A DNA stretch of 64,000 nt. Origin: DAISKN01 sp963716925 (GTDB lineage: Bacteria > Acidobacteriota > Vicinamibacteria > Marinacidobacterales > SMYC01). Numbering within the stretch: position 1 is the stretch's first letter; each line of letters begins with the position of its first letter. Position numbers and translations under genes: made by a program. The notes beneath the pieces were generated by a model. The model made no database searches. It was not told the DNA's origin and saw only the letters and a list, made by a program, of their open reading frames with translations. Shown piece after piece: positions 9,298 through 19,419 of the stretch. Location of the stretch: the NCBI GenBank assembly GCA_963716925.1, contig CAVQUX010000010.1, forward strand, positions 744,001 to 808,000. Reading direction: 5' to 3'.

Positions 9298-11294
9298 ACA
9301 GCAGGCGCTTGCGCGCCGGGTCGTTCGCCAGTCCGCCCGTGGGGTCGGCGTCGACCGAGCGCAGGGCCGAAGGCGCGTTCGACGACAGGCTCAATCGAAA
9401 GAGCCGGACCTCCCCCGCTTCGAACCCCAGGAACAGGATCCCGCTCTCGTCGAAAGTCCATGAGAGCCCGTCCGCGAGCATCTCCGTTCCTTCGACCTTC
9501 GCTTCGACTCCCGACTTCAAATCGAGGCGATGGAGCCCGGGCGAGTCGAACTTCGAGAAATAGAGTGCTCCGCCGTCCTTCGAGAAACGGCCGACGTAGC
9601 CTCCGTCCGAGGTCAGCGGCTCCTTTCTTCGAGAGCTCCAGATCTGCCACTTCCCCGATCGATCGGAGCCGAAGATGACTTCGCTCCCGTCCGGAGAGAA
9701 GACGGGGGCGACCTCGTTTTCGGGAGAGGGCGCGATCGGCTCGGGTATGCCTCCGTCGACCGGGATCCGGAACAAGTCGGCGTGCCCCGCGGGCCGCGCG
9801 TCGAACACGACCGCGCTCCCGTCCGGCGACCAGGAGGGGGCCGCCACCTGCGGTCCGCCGAAGCTCGTGAGCCGGCGCGCGCTCCCACCCGAGGCGTCGC
9901 TCACCCAGAATCTCGGGAGTGCCCGACCGGTTGGAGACGAAGGCGAGAAGGCTCGAATCGGGAGAGAGGGCCGGCTCGCGATCCTCGTGCGTCGACACCA
10001 GGACCGGCTCCGGCGCCGCATCGGGGACTCCGAGCGCGAGCGATTCGATGTCGGAGTCGCGCCACCGCTCCTCGAAAACGAGCTCGCCTCGGGCTCCGAC
10101 TTCGGGAGCGCGCGGTGTGCCGCCGGCGAAAACCAGCCGCAGGGGTCGACCTCCGGCCAGGGGCAGGCTCCAGAGTCCGAGCGCGCCGCTCCGCGCCGAC
10201 GAGACCACGAGCGTGCCGTCTCTGGTGAAAGCGGCCCCGCGCACCTCGCGCCCGTCGAAAGTCACCCTCTCCGGCTCTCCTCCATCGACTTCGATGCGAT
10301 AGACGTCCTGGGTGTTCATGCTCACGCTCCGCGTGAACGCTATCCACCGGCCGTCGGGAGAGAACGCAGGGTCCTTGTCGCCCCAGTGCTGTCCTCCGGG
10401 CGAGACCAGTTTCTTCTTCTCGCCGCTCTCGAGAGCGAGAAGATAAATGCCGAAGGACTCCGCGTCGGTCTCGCGATCCGAGAACGCGAGGTAGCGTCCG
10501 TCGGGCGACCAGACGAGATCGGGATTCTGGCTCCTGCCGCAGGAGCCGAGCTCGCGCTCGGTCCCGCCAATCGCGTCGATTTCGAAGATGCGGCACTCCC
10601 CCATCGCCGCCGGATACCTGCGCGAACGCAATCCGTTTTCCGTCGGGCGACCAGGTCGGCGCCAGGTCCATGTCGAGTGCTTCGGTGAGACGCGTGAGGC
10701 TCTCCTCGGCCACGGGCTTCACGTAGATGTCCCAGTTGTCGCCGGAAGCTCCCTGCCAGGCGAACGCCACCCGCGTCCCGTCGGGTGCGAGCGCCGGCTC
10801 GATCTCCCGACCGGGCAGGGTCGTGAGCGGACGGCCTTCGAGGGCGACGGCAGGATCGGGATCCGCGTCGCGGGAGCCCCAGGCGAGAACGCTCGCGACC
10901 GCGGCGGCCACGAGCACCGCTCCTCCCCAGATCGAAAGCGACCGGCGTGCAGGTCTCGCGCGAGAGACGGGCTCGACTCGCGCTACGACCCGATAGCCCT
11001 CTCTTGGGAATCGTCTCGATGTAGCGAGGATCCTTGCGGTCGTCGTCCAGGGCCTTTCGCAGGTCGGCGATCGCCCGCGTCAACACCTCCTCCTGCACGT
11101 GCACGTCGGACCACACGCTCGCGAGGATCTCGTCCCGGGTGACGAGCTGTCCGCTCTCGCGAGGTCAGGACGACCAGGACCTCCATCGCCTTGGGAGTAA
11201 TGCGCTGGGGGACGGAGCCGCGCGCGAGCCGCGTGATCTGGTTCAGGGACGGCTCGACGCGCCACTCGCCGAGGAGAAACGCCGGCGGCGACAT
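9245..11294 (-). pseudogene. CadC-like winged-helix regulator with C-terminal PD40 propeller, several frame breaks
   Basis: One gene read in pieces. Starting at ATG 11294 (a GTG at 11312 is an alternative), the N terminus is a Trans_reg_C winged helix (LLGEWRVEPSLNQI... SGQLVTRDEIL... TRAIADLRKALDDD... YIETIPKRG). A membrane segment (VLVAAAVASVLAW) and a propeller with WSPDGR, FSPDGR and FSPDGS blades follow, ending in VIARLP. Frame breaks lie near 11155, 10995, 10612 and 9917. Those at 10995 and 10612 are each cured by removing one G from a G run. The architecture is a membrane-bound one-component regulator. Whether it is truly broken or just badly sequenced cannot be decided here. Confidence 0.7.
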
Positions 11295-11335
11295 CGTGCT
11301 CGATTCTAGCACCGGGCTCGAGGGAGGACCGGAGC

Positions 11336-11510
11336 TCAGTTCTCGCGCCGTGGAAGGAGCGCGCGCCAGTCGAGAACGACGTGGATCGCGGGCGCCGGGA
11401 CGGACGCGGGCGCGGTGTTGACGAGGAAGCGCTCCCCGTCGGCGGAGACAGTCGTAGTGCCAATCGACAGGGAATTGCCAGGATCGGCACCGAGGGAACG
11501 CTTCGAAAGC
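11336..11510 (-). pseudogene. Decayed duplicate of the 3' end of the PD40 kinase gene
   Basis: On the minus strand this encodes VSADGERFLVNTAPAS and VVLDWRALLPRREN. It is nearly the same as the C terminus of the kinase gene at 13459-16112 (VVMDWRALLPRREN). DNA similarity extends from the stop codon to about 11510 (both copies contain GCCAGGATCGGCAC) and then stops abruptly. It is a truncated direct repeat left by duplication or deletion, not a working gene. Confidence 0.7.
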
Positions 11511-11888
11511 AGCGGAATCTCGATGAGCGTTACGGCTACCGGCCTTCGCGATGAAGTAGAGGATCGGACCGGCCGACGGGTCTTCCTCTCATCCAATGCC
11601 TCGCGCTGAAGAAAGGCACCGGCTCCCACGTAGTCCACCTGCGAGCCACCAGACGACGCCGGGAAAGGTTCGCCCCTTCTGGTACGAGACCGTCGGCGAA
11701 GCATCAAGTCCTCCTCCATTCGTGACGGAGCACGCGACCCAGTGGCTCGGCTGCTCGAGATGGAACGACTCGAACCGTCCATTCAGGAAACGCACGCGAT
11801 CGCTCGACGACGTCGCAGCACGGCTCTCGACGTATGCGATGACCGGTAAAGGACGTCGGCGTCCGTATAGGGAGAGAAGCGGCCGTCA
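11511..11888. other. Region without recognisable gene
   Basis: About 380 bases between the kinase remnant and the DUF433 gene. Short open frames exist on both strands but none has a recognisable motif or a ribosome site. It lies downstream of the DUF433 gene, where a DUF5615 PIN-like partner is often found. No such motif could be read. It may be decayed coding sequence. Confidence 0.5.
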
Positions 11889-12200
11889 CTACTTGGCAGT
11901 ACGCGGCCGAGCGAGATCGACGGCCCGCTCCTGCTCGTAGCGATCGGCAGCGGTTTCGTCGGCGCGAAGCTCCGCCTCAATCTCCTCGGGGTGATCGTAG
12001 TAATAGGTGAGGGCCGCGTAGACCTGGGCAGGCTCGAGGTCGGGATAGGCCGCCAGGATCCCAGCCTCCGTCTCGCCCCGTTTGTGGAGGAACACCACAT
12101 TCATCACGCGCACACCGGTATCGTCGATCGCGGCTTTGCCGCCGCAGTAGTCGCGCTCTTTTACGATGTGAGGATGAGTGAGGCTCGTCGGCGTGGCCAT
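11889..12200 (-). CDS. DUF433-domain protein (antitoxin-like)
   Basis: 103 residues, ATG at 12200 after a GGAAG ribosome site. Most of the protein is a DUF433 domain: HPHIVKERDYCGGKAAIDDTGVRV, then a short helix-turn-helix-like part (GILAAYPDLEPAQVYAALTYYYDHPEEI). DUF433 proteins are commonly paired with a DUF5615 PIN-like toxin and are treated as antitoxin or DNA-binding components. No partner is readable next door, so it may be an orphan. The acidic, Arg-rich tail (about residues 78-103) is not part of the domain. Confidence 0.85.
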   Translation of the reverse strand: MATPTSLTHPHIVKERDYCGGKAAIDDTGVRVMNVVFLHKRGETEAGILAAYPDLEPAQVYAALTYYYDHPEEIEAELRADETAADRYEQERAVDLARPRTAK

Positions 12201-12500
12201 ACTGCTTCCATTCTACCGCGCTCCGACGCCTTCGCGCCTCTGTTGGTCCTGGCCGTCGGAATCGGAAGGAACCTGATTGAAAAAGTCGGAAGAAAGGGAA
12301 AGAGATCCGATTCGGTAAAGTCTTGCCCGCTCGACCCTTGAGTGGCGACCATTCCATCCGGAGCCCTGATAGGCAGAGGGAGGGCGGCATCGAAGTGGCG
12401 GAGTGGCGGAAGCAAGAGGATGGTTCGTCGAGCGGAAGAAGGACATAGACGCCTCGACCGAGCGTTGACGATCAGATGCCGTCCCGGGGTTGTCGACCTT
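12201..12500. other. Intergenic region, no gene seen
   Basis: Three hundred bases between the DUF433 start and the stop codon of the SMP-30 gene. It holds the DUF433 upstream region (GTAGAAT near its start) and no supported open frame. Confidence 0.5.
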
Positions 12501-13437
12501 CTAACGCGGTAGCCCCGCGATCTTCGTTCGTACTTTGTACAACGTCTTGCCGGCGGTCACGTACAGCGTCTTCATGTCCGCGCCACCGAAGGCGTTGTTC
12601 GTAATGAAGTCCTCGGGGATCGGAATGAACTCGAGCAGCTTGCCCTTCGGGCGAGATCACGTAGACGCCGGCTTTGTTATCGAGCGTCTCGGAAGTCCCG
12701 CGAAGCTGATTCATGCCGGCCGACGCGTACAGATTGCCCTCGATGTCGATGCTCATCCCGTCCGCGCTTCGTCCAGGAGAGAAATCGTAGTGCACCCGCA
12801 TGTTGCGGACGTTTCCATCCGGCTCCAGATCGTAGCGGCGAATCAGCCGCGCGCCGCCCTGCGCCGGATTGGCCTCGACGAGGTACAGCGTCCTGTCATC
12901 CGGAGAAACTTGAATGCCGTTGGGGCGCTCGATGTCCGGCGCCGCGAGGATGCGAGCTATCTTGCCGGTAGCGTCGATGCGGTACACCGCGGCGCCATTC
13001 AATTCGGTGAAGTAGAGCCTTCCCCTGCCATCGATGGTGACGTCGTTCGGTCCGATCAGAGGGCGGCCCTCGAAGCTGTCGGCGAGTACTTCGATCCCGC
13101 CCGTCTTCAAGTCGGTCCGGGTGACCCGAGGTGTCCCCTTCAGCTTCACCCCGGGTCGCTCGAACGCGGCGCCTTCACACGCAATCAGCCGACCCTCCGG
13201 ATCAATCAGCAGCCCGTTGGCGACGTTGCTGTTCTCGCGATACGTGGAGAGAACCCCGTCCGCGCTCAGCATCATGATCCGCTGGTTGATGATGTCGGTG
13301 AAATAGACGTTGCCTTCCCGATCCACAGCAGGTCCTTCGGTGAACGCCACGGTGGTGGCGACCTCCGGCTGCTGAGCCGTTCCGGGCACCGGCGTCAGCA
13401 AAGAGATGGGCAACGCAGCGAACAGAAGAAATCGCAC
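12501..13437 (-). CDS. SMP-30/gluconolactonase/LRE-family protein, one frame break
   Basis: Starts at GTG 13437 with a signal peptide (MRFLLFAALPISLLTPVPGTAQQ), so it is exported. The six-bladed propeller motifs are recognisable: FTEGPAVDREGNVYFTD, GPNDVTIDGRGRLYFTE, RPNGIQVSPDDRTLYL, SADGMSIDIEGNLYA. The frame breaks near 12650, where one extra G in GAAGGGCAAG derails the end. The other frame supplies the expected C terminus (LEFIPIPEDFITNNAFGG ... TLYKVRTKIAGLPR) and stops at 12501. Family members are metal-dependent lactonases; the substrate cannot be deduced. It is read in the same direction as the kinase, 21 bases downstream of it. Confidence 0.85.
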
Positions 13438-13458
13438 GAGACCTCCTGAAACCTGATC

Positions 13459-16112
13459 TCAGTTCTCGCGCCGAGGAAGGAGCGCGCGCCAGTCCATCAC
13501 CACGTGGATCCCCGGCGGGGGGACGGACGCGGGCGCTGTATTGACGAGAAAGCGCTCTCCATCGGCGGATACGTCGTAATTCCAACGAAATGGGTTCGCC
13601 AGGATCGGCACTCGCGTCTGAAAAAGCGGCGTAGGTTCGCCAGGCTTGAACGTTGGGCGGAGCGAAACGGGTACCGCCATCATCACCCGATCCCCGCTCA
13701 AGAAAAAGAGCTCCTGTCCATCCTCTCGCCACTGCGGCTCGGTCCCGCCTCGTGACGAGACCTGCACGCGCTGCTCGCCGTCTGGGAACGACTGTGCATA
13801 CACTTGCGGAACCCCGGTCTCTTCCGAGACGTACGCGAGGAATCGGCCATCCGGTGACAAGACAGCCTGATACTCGTCGAACGTCGTCTGAAGGATTGCG
13901 GCAGGGCGAAGCGAATCGGTCGGAAGATCCCACAGGTCGTACGATGAACCAGTACCGATATTGGTGAATATCACGTGCGACCCATCCCGGGAGAAGTCGG
14001 TCACGATCATCTGGTCAACATTGGCGCTGTCGAAGAACAGCTCCTCGGGTCGAGCATCGCTGGTGCCTTTCACGAACAGTTGGTTGTAGCCCGCGCGGTT
14101 CGACCGGAACAGAATCCGCGTTCCGTCGGGCGACCAGATGGCCCCCGCTTCGTTCGTCGGGTCGGACGTGAGGCGTGTGGTGACAGCTCGGGTAAGATCC
14201 GCAAGCCATATGTCTGCGGTTCCGGTTTGCGGGTCGACGCGACCGAATGACACGCCGCCACCATCGGGTGAGAGAGCGAGGCTGACGTAGTCGGCCAGGG
14301 GTTCCACCGGGGGTCCCAACGGGCGACCGTCGCGTGAGAGCCAGGCGAGCTCCCCCTGCGTCGGCCAGGGTTCCGCGTAGGCTAAAGTCCCCGTGCGCGA
14401 CACCGAAACCGCCATGTACCCGCTGGTTGAGCCCGCGACGTTCTCGAGGAGCACGGCCGGATCGCCCTCCAGGCGACCGCCGGCGACGCTAAATCTCTGC
14501 GCCATCAGCGTCGGTCCTCGAAGATACAAGAGGCGATCGTCGACTACCAGTGCACTCCAATCGCGGTCGATCAGCCGCGTTCGCTCGTTCGATCCGATCG
14601 CCGCGACATAGATTCCCCGGAGGCTCGGGTCCCGATCGCGATGAGAGAAGACGAAGTGCTTGCCGTCCGCGAGTATCCACGGGAATCGATCCAGCATGCG
14701 ATTCCTGGATTCAGGGCCGAGAACACGGGTTGCAGCGACCCGTCCGGTAACAAACGCGACAAACCGGAGCTCGCCGTACGCGTGACCAGAATCGTCCCGT
14801 CGGGCGCCCACGCGCCGCCGCGCGCGTCGCGGGATACGTCGCCCCTCACCACCGGCAGACCACCGCTTAAATCGACCACCTTGACCTTGCCCTGGGAAAA
14901 AAACGCGATCGATCGACTGTCCGGAGACCAGAAGGGGAAGGACGCATCTTCGGTTCCCTCGAACGAGCGGGCGGAAAGCGTGTTGAGCGTCCGCACCCAG
15001 ACAAGGGGAGAACCAGCGCTCCTCGCGACATACGCCAGGTGACGCCCGTCCGGCGACAGTGCAAACTCCGGCGCGACGACGGAGGCGGTCGAGCTAGCGA
15101 ACGTGCTGCCCGGCTCGGGATAGATCGAGAAACGAACGTCCTGCATCGTTGCGTTCGGCTCCCCGCGCCAAAGAGACGTCACCAGAGCGCCGACGAGGGC
15201 CGCGAGGACTGCGAACGTGACCAGAGGGTGTAAGGTTGAACGCTGCGGCGTCGCCGCGAACGTCGGCCGCTCTCGGACCAACCGCAACGCCCGCATCAGG
15301 TCCCGCGCAGACTGCCATCGCTCGTCTGGCTCCTTCGCGAGGCAGGTCGCAACGATGCGATCGAGTGCGGCCGGCGCGAGCGGCTGGACCGAAGACAAGG
15401 GCAAAGGGTCGCGCTCCACGATGGCTGCGATGAGGCTTCCGATCGAGCTTTCCTCGAACGCCTTTCGACCACTCACCATCTCGTACAGCACCGCACCAAA
15501 GGCGAAGATGTCCGTGCGCGCGTCGATGGCTCGGCCTTCGAACTGTTCCGGCGCCATGTACTGCACCGTCCCCGCAATCAAACGGGATTTCGTGACGTCG
15601 GACAGCTGCGCGCCTTCTCCACCGATGGGCGGTGTCGCAGAAGCCTTCGCGAGGCCGAAGTCCAGGAGCTTTATCCCCGCGCGGCTCACCATCACGTTGC
15701 CTGGCTTGATGTCGCGGTGGACGATCCCGCTCCGGTGCGCGCGGTCCAGCGCGGACGCCAGATCGATGGCATAGGTGAGCGCCTGCTCGAGAGGTAGCGG
15801 ACCTTTGGCCAGGCGCGCCGCGAGCGTCTCTCCCTCGACGTACTCCATCACCAGGAAGTCGATGCCATCCTGTTGACCGACGTCGTGGAGGGTGCAGATG
15901 TTTGGGTGATTCAAGGCGGAGATGGCCCGCGCTTCGCGCTCGAATCTCTCACGGGCCAGCGGATCCGCATGGAGCAGCACGGGGAGGACTTTGATGGCGA
16001 CGGTTCGGGCCAGACGAGTGTCTCGGCCTTTGTAGACCTCCCCCATGCCGCCCGATCCCAGTAGTCCAGCAATCTCATACGGACCGAGACGCTTGCCCGC
16101 AGGAAGTGGCAT
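13459..16112 (-). CDS. Membrane Ser/Thr protein kinase with C-terminal PD40 propeller, one frame break
   Basis: Begins at ATG 16112. The Hanks-type kinase domain (about residues 10-275) has the glycine loop GSGGMGEVYKG, the Lys in VAIKVL, catalytic HRDIKPGNV, DFGLAKA and YMAPEQFEG, so it should be active. A membrane segment (LVTFAVLAALVGALVTSLW) separates it from an outer PD40/TolB-like propeller with ALSPDGRHLAYVA, FWSPDSRSIAFF and IWSPDGTRILFRS blades. The frame breaks near 14710 (a one-base loss in CCAGGAATCGC), and the second frame continues to VVMDWRALLPRREN at 13459. The architecture is common in Acidobacteriota, but its ligand is unknown. A copy of its last 60 codons lies at 11336-11510. 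Confidence 0.88.
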
Positions 16113-16189
16113 CGGAGGGTGGTGGAAGTATAGAGGATGGTTTGTCGATTAGAAAGGACCCTGTGTTATAACCGCGGAGGGGACATCCG

Positions 16190-17282
16190 ATGACGAAGAC
16201 TGTCGCTGAGCTGAGTCTCGCGGCTCTGCTGTTCGCCGAGCTCGCGTTCGGAGCTCCGCCCGTCGTCGCCGACGACGACAACAAAATCTTCGAGCTGGGC
16301 CGTTTTCGCTTCGAGAGTGGAGTCGAGATTCCTAACGCCCGTTTGTCCTACGTGACCCATGGAGTCCTGAACGACGAGAAGACCAACGCCGTTCTCGTTC
16401 CTTCCTGGTACTCCGGCGATCACCATGGCTACGAGTTTCTCATCGGCGCGGGAAAGGCTCTCGACCCTGCCAAGTACTTCATCGTGGCCACCGACATGTT
16501 CGCGAACGGCTTTTCCTCCTCGCCCAGCAACACGCCGCCGCCCTACGCGGGCCCGGACTTTCCCGAGATCGCGATCCGTGACAACGTGAGGGCGGTGCAC
16601 CGGCTCCTCGCCGAGGAGCTCGGCGTCCGGCGCCTGCGGAGCGGTAATCGGATTCTCGATGGGCGCTCAACAGGCGCTTCAGTGGGCGGTGAGCTACCCG
16701 GACATGGTGGAGGCGGCGGTCGCGATTTGCGGCAACGCCAAGGAGTACCCGTTCGGGATCGTCCGTCTCGAGGGAGCCAAGAGCGCGCTCATGGCGGACG
16801 CTGTGTGGAATGGCGGGCGCTACGACAAGCCGCCGGAAGTGGGCCTCAAGGCGTTGGCGCGCCACTGGGCATCGTGGGGCGTTTCCCAGGAATGGTGGCG
16901 CCGTGAGACGTACCGTGAGCTTGGCTACGACAGCATCGAGGCCTGGCTCGTGCAGGCGGAAGCGGGCTGGGTCTCGCGCGATGCGAACAACGTGCTTTGG
17001 CAGGCGAAGATGTGGCAGAGGCACAACGTCGGGGACACCCCCGGTTTCGGGGGCGACTTCGAAAAAGCGCTCCGCTCTATCAAGGCCAGAGTTCTATTCA
17101 TGCCCTCGGAGACTGATCTCTACTTTCCCGTTGTCGACTCCGAGCACGAGGCCCAGATCATTCCCGGCGCCAAGCTCGTGCCGATACCTTCAATTTGGGG
17201 CCACGGGGCCGGCGCCGGACGGGGCCCTGGAGACGCCGAGTTCCTGAACCGGACCATCGCCGCCTTTCTCGAAGGAAGGTGA
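16190..17282 (+). CDS. MetX-like alpha/beta hydrolase with signal peptide, one frame break
   Basis: Resembles homoserine O-acetyltransferase-family hydrolases. The first piece (to about 16640) has a leader ending near FGAPPVVA and then LSYVTHGVLND and SGDHHGYEFLIGAGKALDP. The second frame continues AVIGFSMGAQQALQWA with the nucleophile Ser in GFSMG, the acid in PSETDLYFP, and the His in IWGHGAGAG. One extra base at about 16639 (CTGCGGAGCGG) separates them. The ATG at 16190 follows GGAGGGG. True MetX enzymes are cytoplasmic; the leader and lack of other methionine genes make an exported esterase or acyltransferase more likely. Function is not assigned. Confidence 0.8.
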
Positions 17283-17504
17283 GACGCGGACCGCGGTTCG
17301 AAAAAAAGTTCGCTTTTCTCTTGACAGATTTCCGGCACGGCTCCACAGAGAATTGCGGACGCCGTCCAGGACATGCACTGGAGCCCTCTGCAGCGCCACA
17401 CACCTTCTCGAACGAGGCGGGGAACCTTCGCAAGTGTCGCGTTCGTGAATCGTCGATTGGAAACGAACCCATGCAGGGAGAAAAGCGTGTGCTATAGAGG
17501 AATC

Positions 17505-18638
17505 ATGACACGCACCAACCAACTCCAATCGTTTTCAGATGACGAGTTGCTTCGTCGTCTGGGAGAGCTCGCGCAGCAATCGCGACGGGTCGAGGCTGAC
17601 CTGATAGCGCACATCGGTGAAGTGGACGACCGACGGCTCTATGCTCGCGAGGCTTGCTCCTCGATGTTCTCCTACTGCATCGAGGTTTTGCACCTCTCCG
17701 AGCCGGAGGCGTATCTCCGAATCACCGTGGCCAGGGCAGCGCGAAAACATCCGGCGCTCCTCGCGATGCTGGGCGAGGGTCGTCTTCACTTGAGCGGAAT
17801 CGCGATACTCGCGCCGCACCTGACCGAAGAGAACGAGGAACAGGTCCTGGCTCGAGCGACGCACAAGTCCAAGCGCCAGATCGAGGAGCTCGCTGCCGCG
17901 CTGGCCCCGAAGCCGGACGTTCCCGCGACGATACGGAAGCTCCCTGCTCCGCCGCCGACGCCTCCCCTTCAACTCCGTCCGGACGGAGTTGAGTCTCCGG
18001 CACCCCGAGAAGTGAGGTCTGCTCCGGCAGCTCCAGAGTCCCCGAGGCCGGAGCCCCTGTCGCCGGAACGCTACAAGGTTCAATTCACGGCGAGCAAGGA
18101 GCTCCGCGACAGGCTCGAGCACCTTCAGGCGCTGATGAACCTGGACTTGGCGGCGGTCATCGAAGTCGCGGTCACCGAGAAGCTGGAACGCATCGAAGCC
18201 AGGCGTCGTGGGAAGACAAAGAATCCGAGAAAGACGCTCGAAGAAACGGATACCTCAGCAAGGTCGCGCTATATTCCCGCCGCGGTGAAGCGCATCGTGC
18301 GAAGGCGCGATTCCGACCAATGCCGGTTCATCGACAAAAACGGCAGGCGCTGCACGGAGCGCCGACGGCTGGAGTTTCATCACCACGACCCCTTCGGCCG
18401 AGGCGGGGACCATGACCCCGCCAAGATCAGTCTGATGTGTAAGGCCCATAATGCATATCTGGCCGAGCGCGAGTACGGGAAAGACGTGATGGACAGGTTC
18501 CGGCGCTCGGGTGGCCGCATTTCGGAGTCCCCGCCAGAGTACGGCTTGCAGTGGAACACTCCCAGTCGCCTCAATTTGTTCGACTCGGCCTGGAGGTGCT
18601 CCTCGGGAGCGACCCCACCCAGATCAACGTCGTGCTGA
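17505..18638 (+). CDS. HNH endonuclease domain protein
   Basis: 378 residues from ATG 17505, with AGAGG upstream. The N-terminal half is helical (ELLRRLGELAQQSRRVEADLIAHI, then LSEPEAYLRITVARAARKHP and LHLSGIAILAPHL), followed by a Pro-rich linker. The C-terminal HNH nuclease core is CRFIDKNGRRCTERRRLEFHHHDPFGRGG ... ISLMCKAHN, with Cys pairs for a structural zinc and the HHH metal/general-base motif. Proteins of this layout occur in many copies in high-GC soil bacteria and may be mobile, but no ends were seen. The last 25 residues run into a remnant of another gene and are probably not native. Confidence 0.85.
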   Translation: MTRTNQLQSFSDDELLRRLGELAQQSRRVEADLIAHIGEVDDRRLYAREACSSMFSYCIEVLHLSEPEAYLRITVARAARKHPALLAMLGEGRLHLSGIAILAPHLTEENEEQVLARATHKSKRQIEELAAALAPKPDVPATIRKLPAPPPTPPLQLRPDGVESPAPREVRSAPAAPESPRPEPLSPERYKVQFTASKELRDRLEHLQALMNLDLAAVIEVAVTEKLERIEARRRGKTKNPRKTLEETDTSARSRYIPAAVKRIVRRRDSDQCRFIDKNGRRCTERRRLEFHHHDPFGRGGDHDPAKISLMCKAHNAYLAEREYGKDVMDRFRRSGGRISESPPEYGLQWNTPSRLNLFDSAWRCSSGATPPRSTSC

Positions 18639-18679
18639 ACTGGTTCGAAGAGTTGAAAACCAAAGCACCAGTAAAGTAG
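18551..18679 (+). pseudogene. Remnant of a PD40/kinase-type gene 3' end
   Basis: In a frame different from the HNH gene, 43 codons end LGLEVLLGSDPTQI, VVLNWFEELKTKAP and a TAG at 18677-18679. The VVLNWFEEL ending is typical of the C terminus of PD40 kinases and winged-helix PD40 proteins in this group. No upstream body remains. The HNH gene overlaps it, so it seems to have landed in or deleted most of such a gene. This assignment rests on a short motif. Confidence 0.45.
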
Positions 18680-18716
18680 CCTGCTTCCGCTCTGTCGAGC
18701 ACACAAGGAGGCCGAC

Positions 18717-19419
18717 ATGGCCGACTCCGAGGGCAGCTCCCTGGACCGCCGAGAATTCCTGAAGGGGCTCGCCGCCGGAGCGGCGACACCGGCTGCCATG
18801 CACGCGCAGAGATCACGATCATCAGGACGTCCCCTCCGATCTCACGCTCCGGGTGAAGGCCCTGGAGTCCCTGCTCGTCGAGAAAGGCCTGGTGGATCCG
18901 GCGGCCCTCGACGCCCTGGTCGACACCATGGAGAACAAGGTCGGTCCGCGCAACGGAGCGCGGGTCGTGGCGCGCGCCTGGGTCGATCCCGCGTACAAGA
19001 AGCGACTCCTCGAGAACGCGCCCGCGGCGATCGCCGAGCTCGGCTACACCAGCGGACAGGGCGAGCACATGGTGGTCGTCGAGAACGGACCCAAGGTTCA
19101 CAACCTGATCGTCTGCACTCTCTGCTCCTGTTATCCGTGGCCGGTTCTCGGTCTTCCGCCCGTCTGGTACAAGTCCGCGCCCTATCGCTCTCGCGCGGTC
19201 ATCGATCCGCGCGGCATCCTCCGCGAGTTCGGAACCGAGGTCGCGGAAGACGTCGAGGTGCGCGTCTGGGACAGCACGGCGGAGCTGCGCTACATCGTTC
19301 TCCCCGAGCGTCCCGCCGGGACGGAAGACCTGACCGAAGAGGAGCTCGCCGCGCTCGTCACTCGAAATGCAATGGTCGGGGTCGCCCGGGTCGCCTCCCC
19401 GTCCGGAGCCGTCGCATGA
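18717..19419 (+). CDS. nthA: Cobalt-type nitrile hydratase alpha subunit with apparent Tat leader, one frame break
   Basis: Hydrates nitriles to amides together with the beta subunit. The metal site is CTLCSC (in VCTLCSCYPWPVLG). Thr at the second position marks the cobalt type, and the outer Cys residues become sulfinate and sulfenate in known enzymes. RVKALESLLVEKGLV and NGPKVHNLIVCT are also family-typical. Reading from ATG 18717 (AAGGAGG upstream) gives a twin-arginine leader, LDRREFLKGLAAGAATPAAMHA. Removing one base near 18806 (GCAGAGATCACG) joins it directly to QDHDHQDVPSDLTLRVKALES. Without the correction the core would start at GTG 18853. A Tat leader on this normally cytoplasmic enzyme is unusual. 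Its stop overlaps the beta start (ATGA). Confidence 0.88.

Noticed and set aside
17321..17349. TTGACA upstream of the HNH gene as a promoter
   Set aside because: No acceptable -10 hexamer lies at 16-18 bases; the match to -35 alone is not enough.
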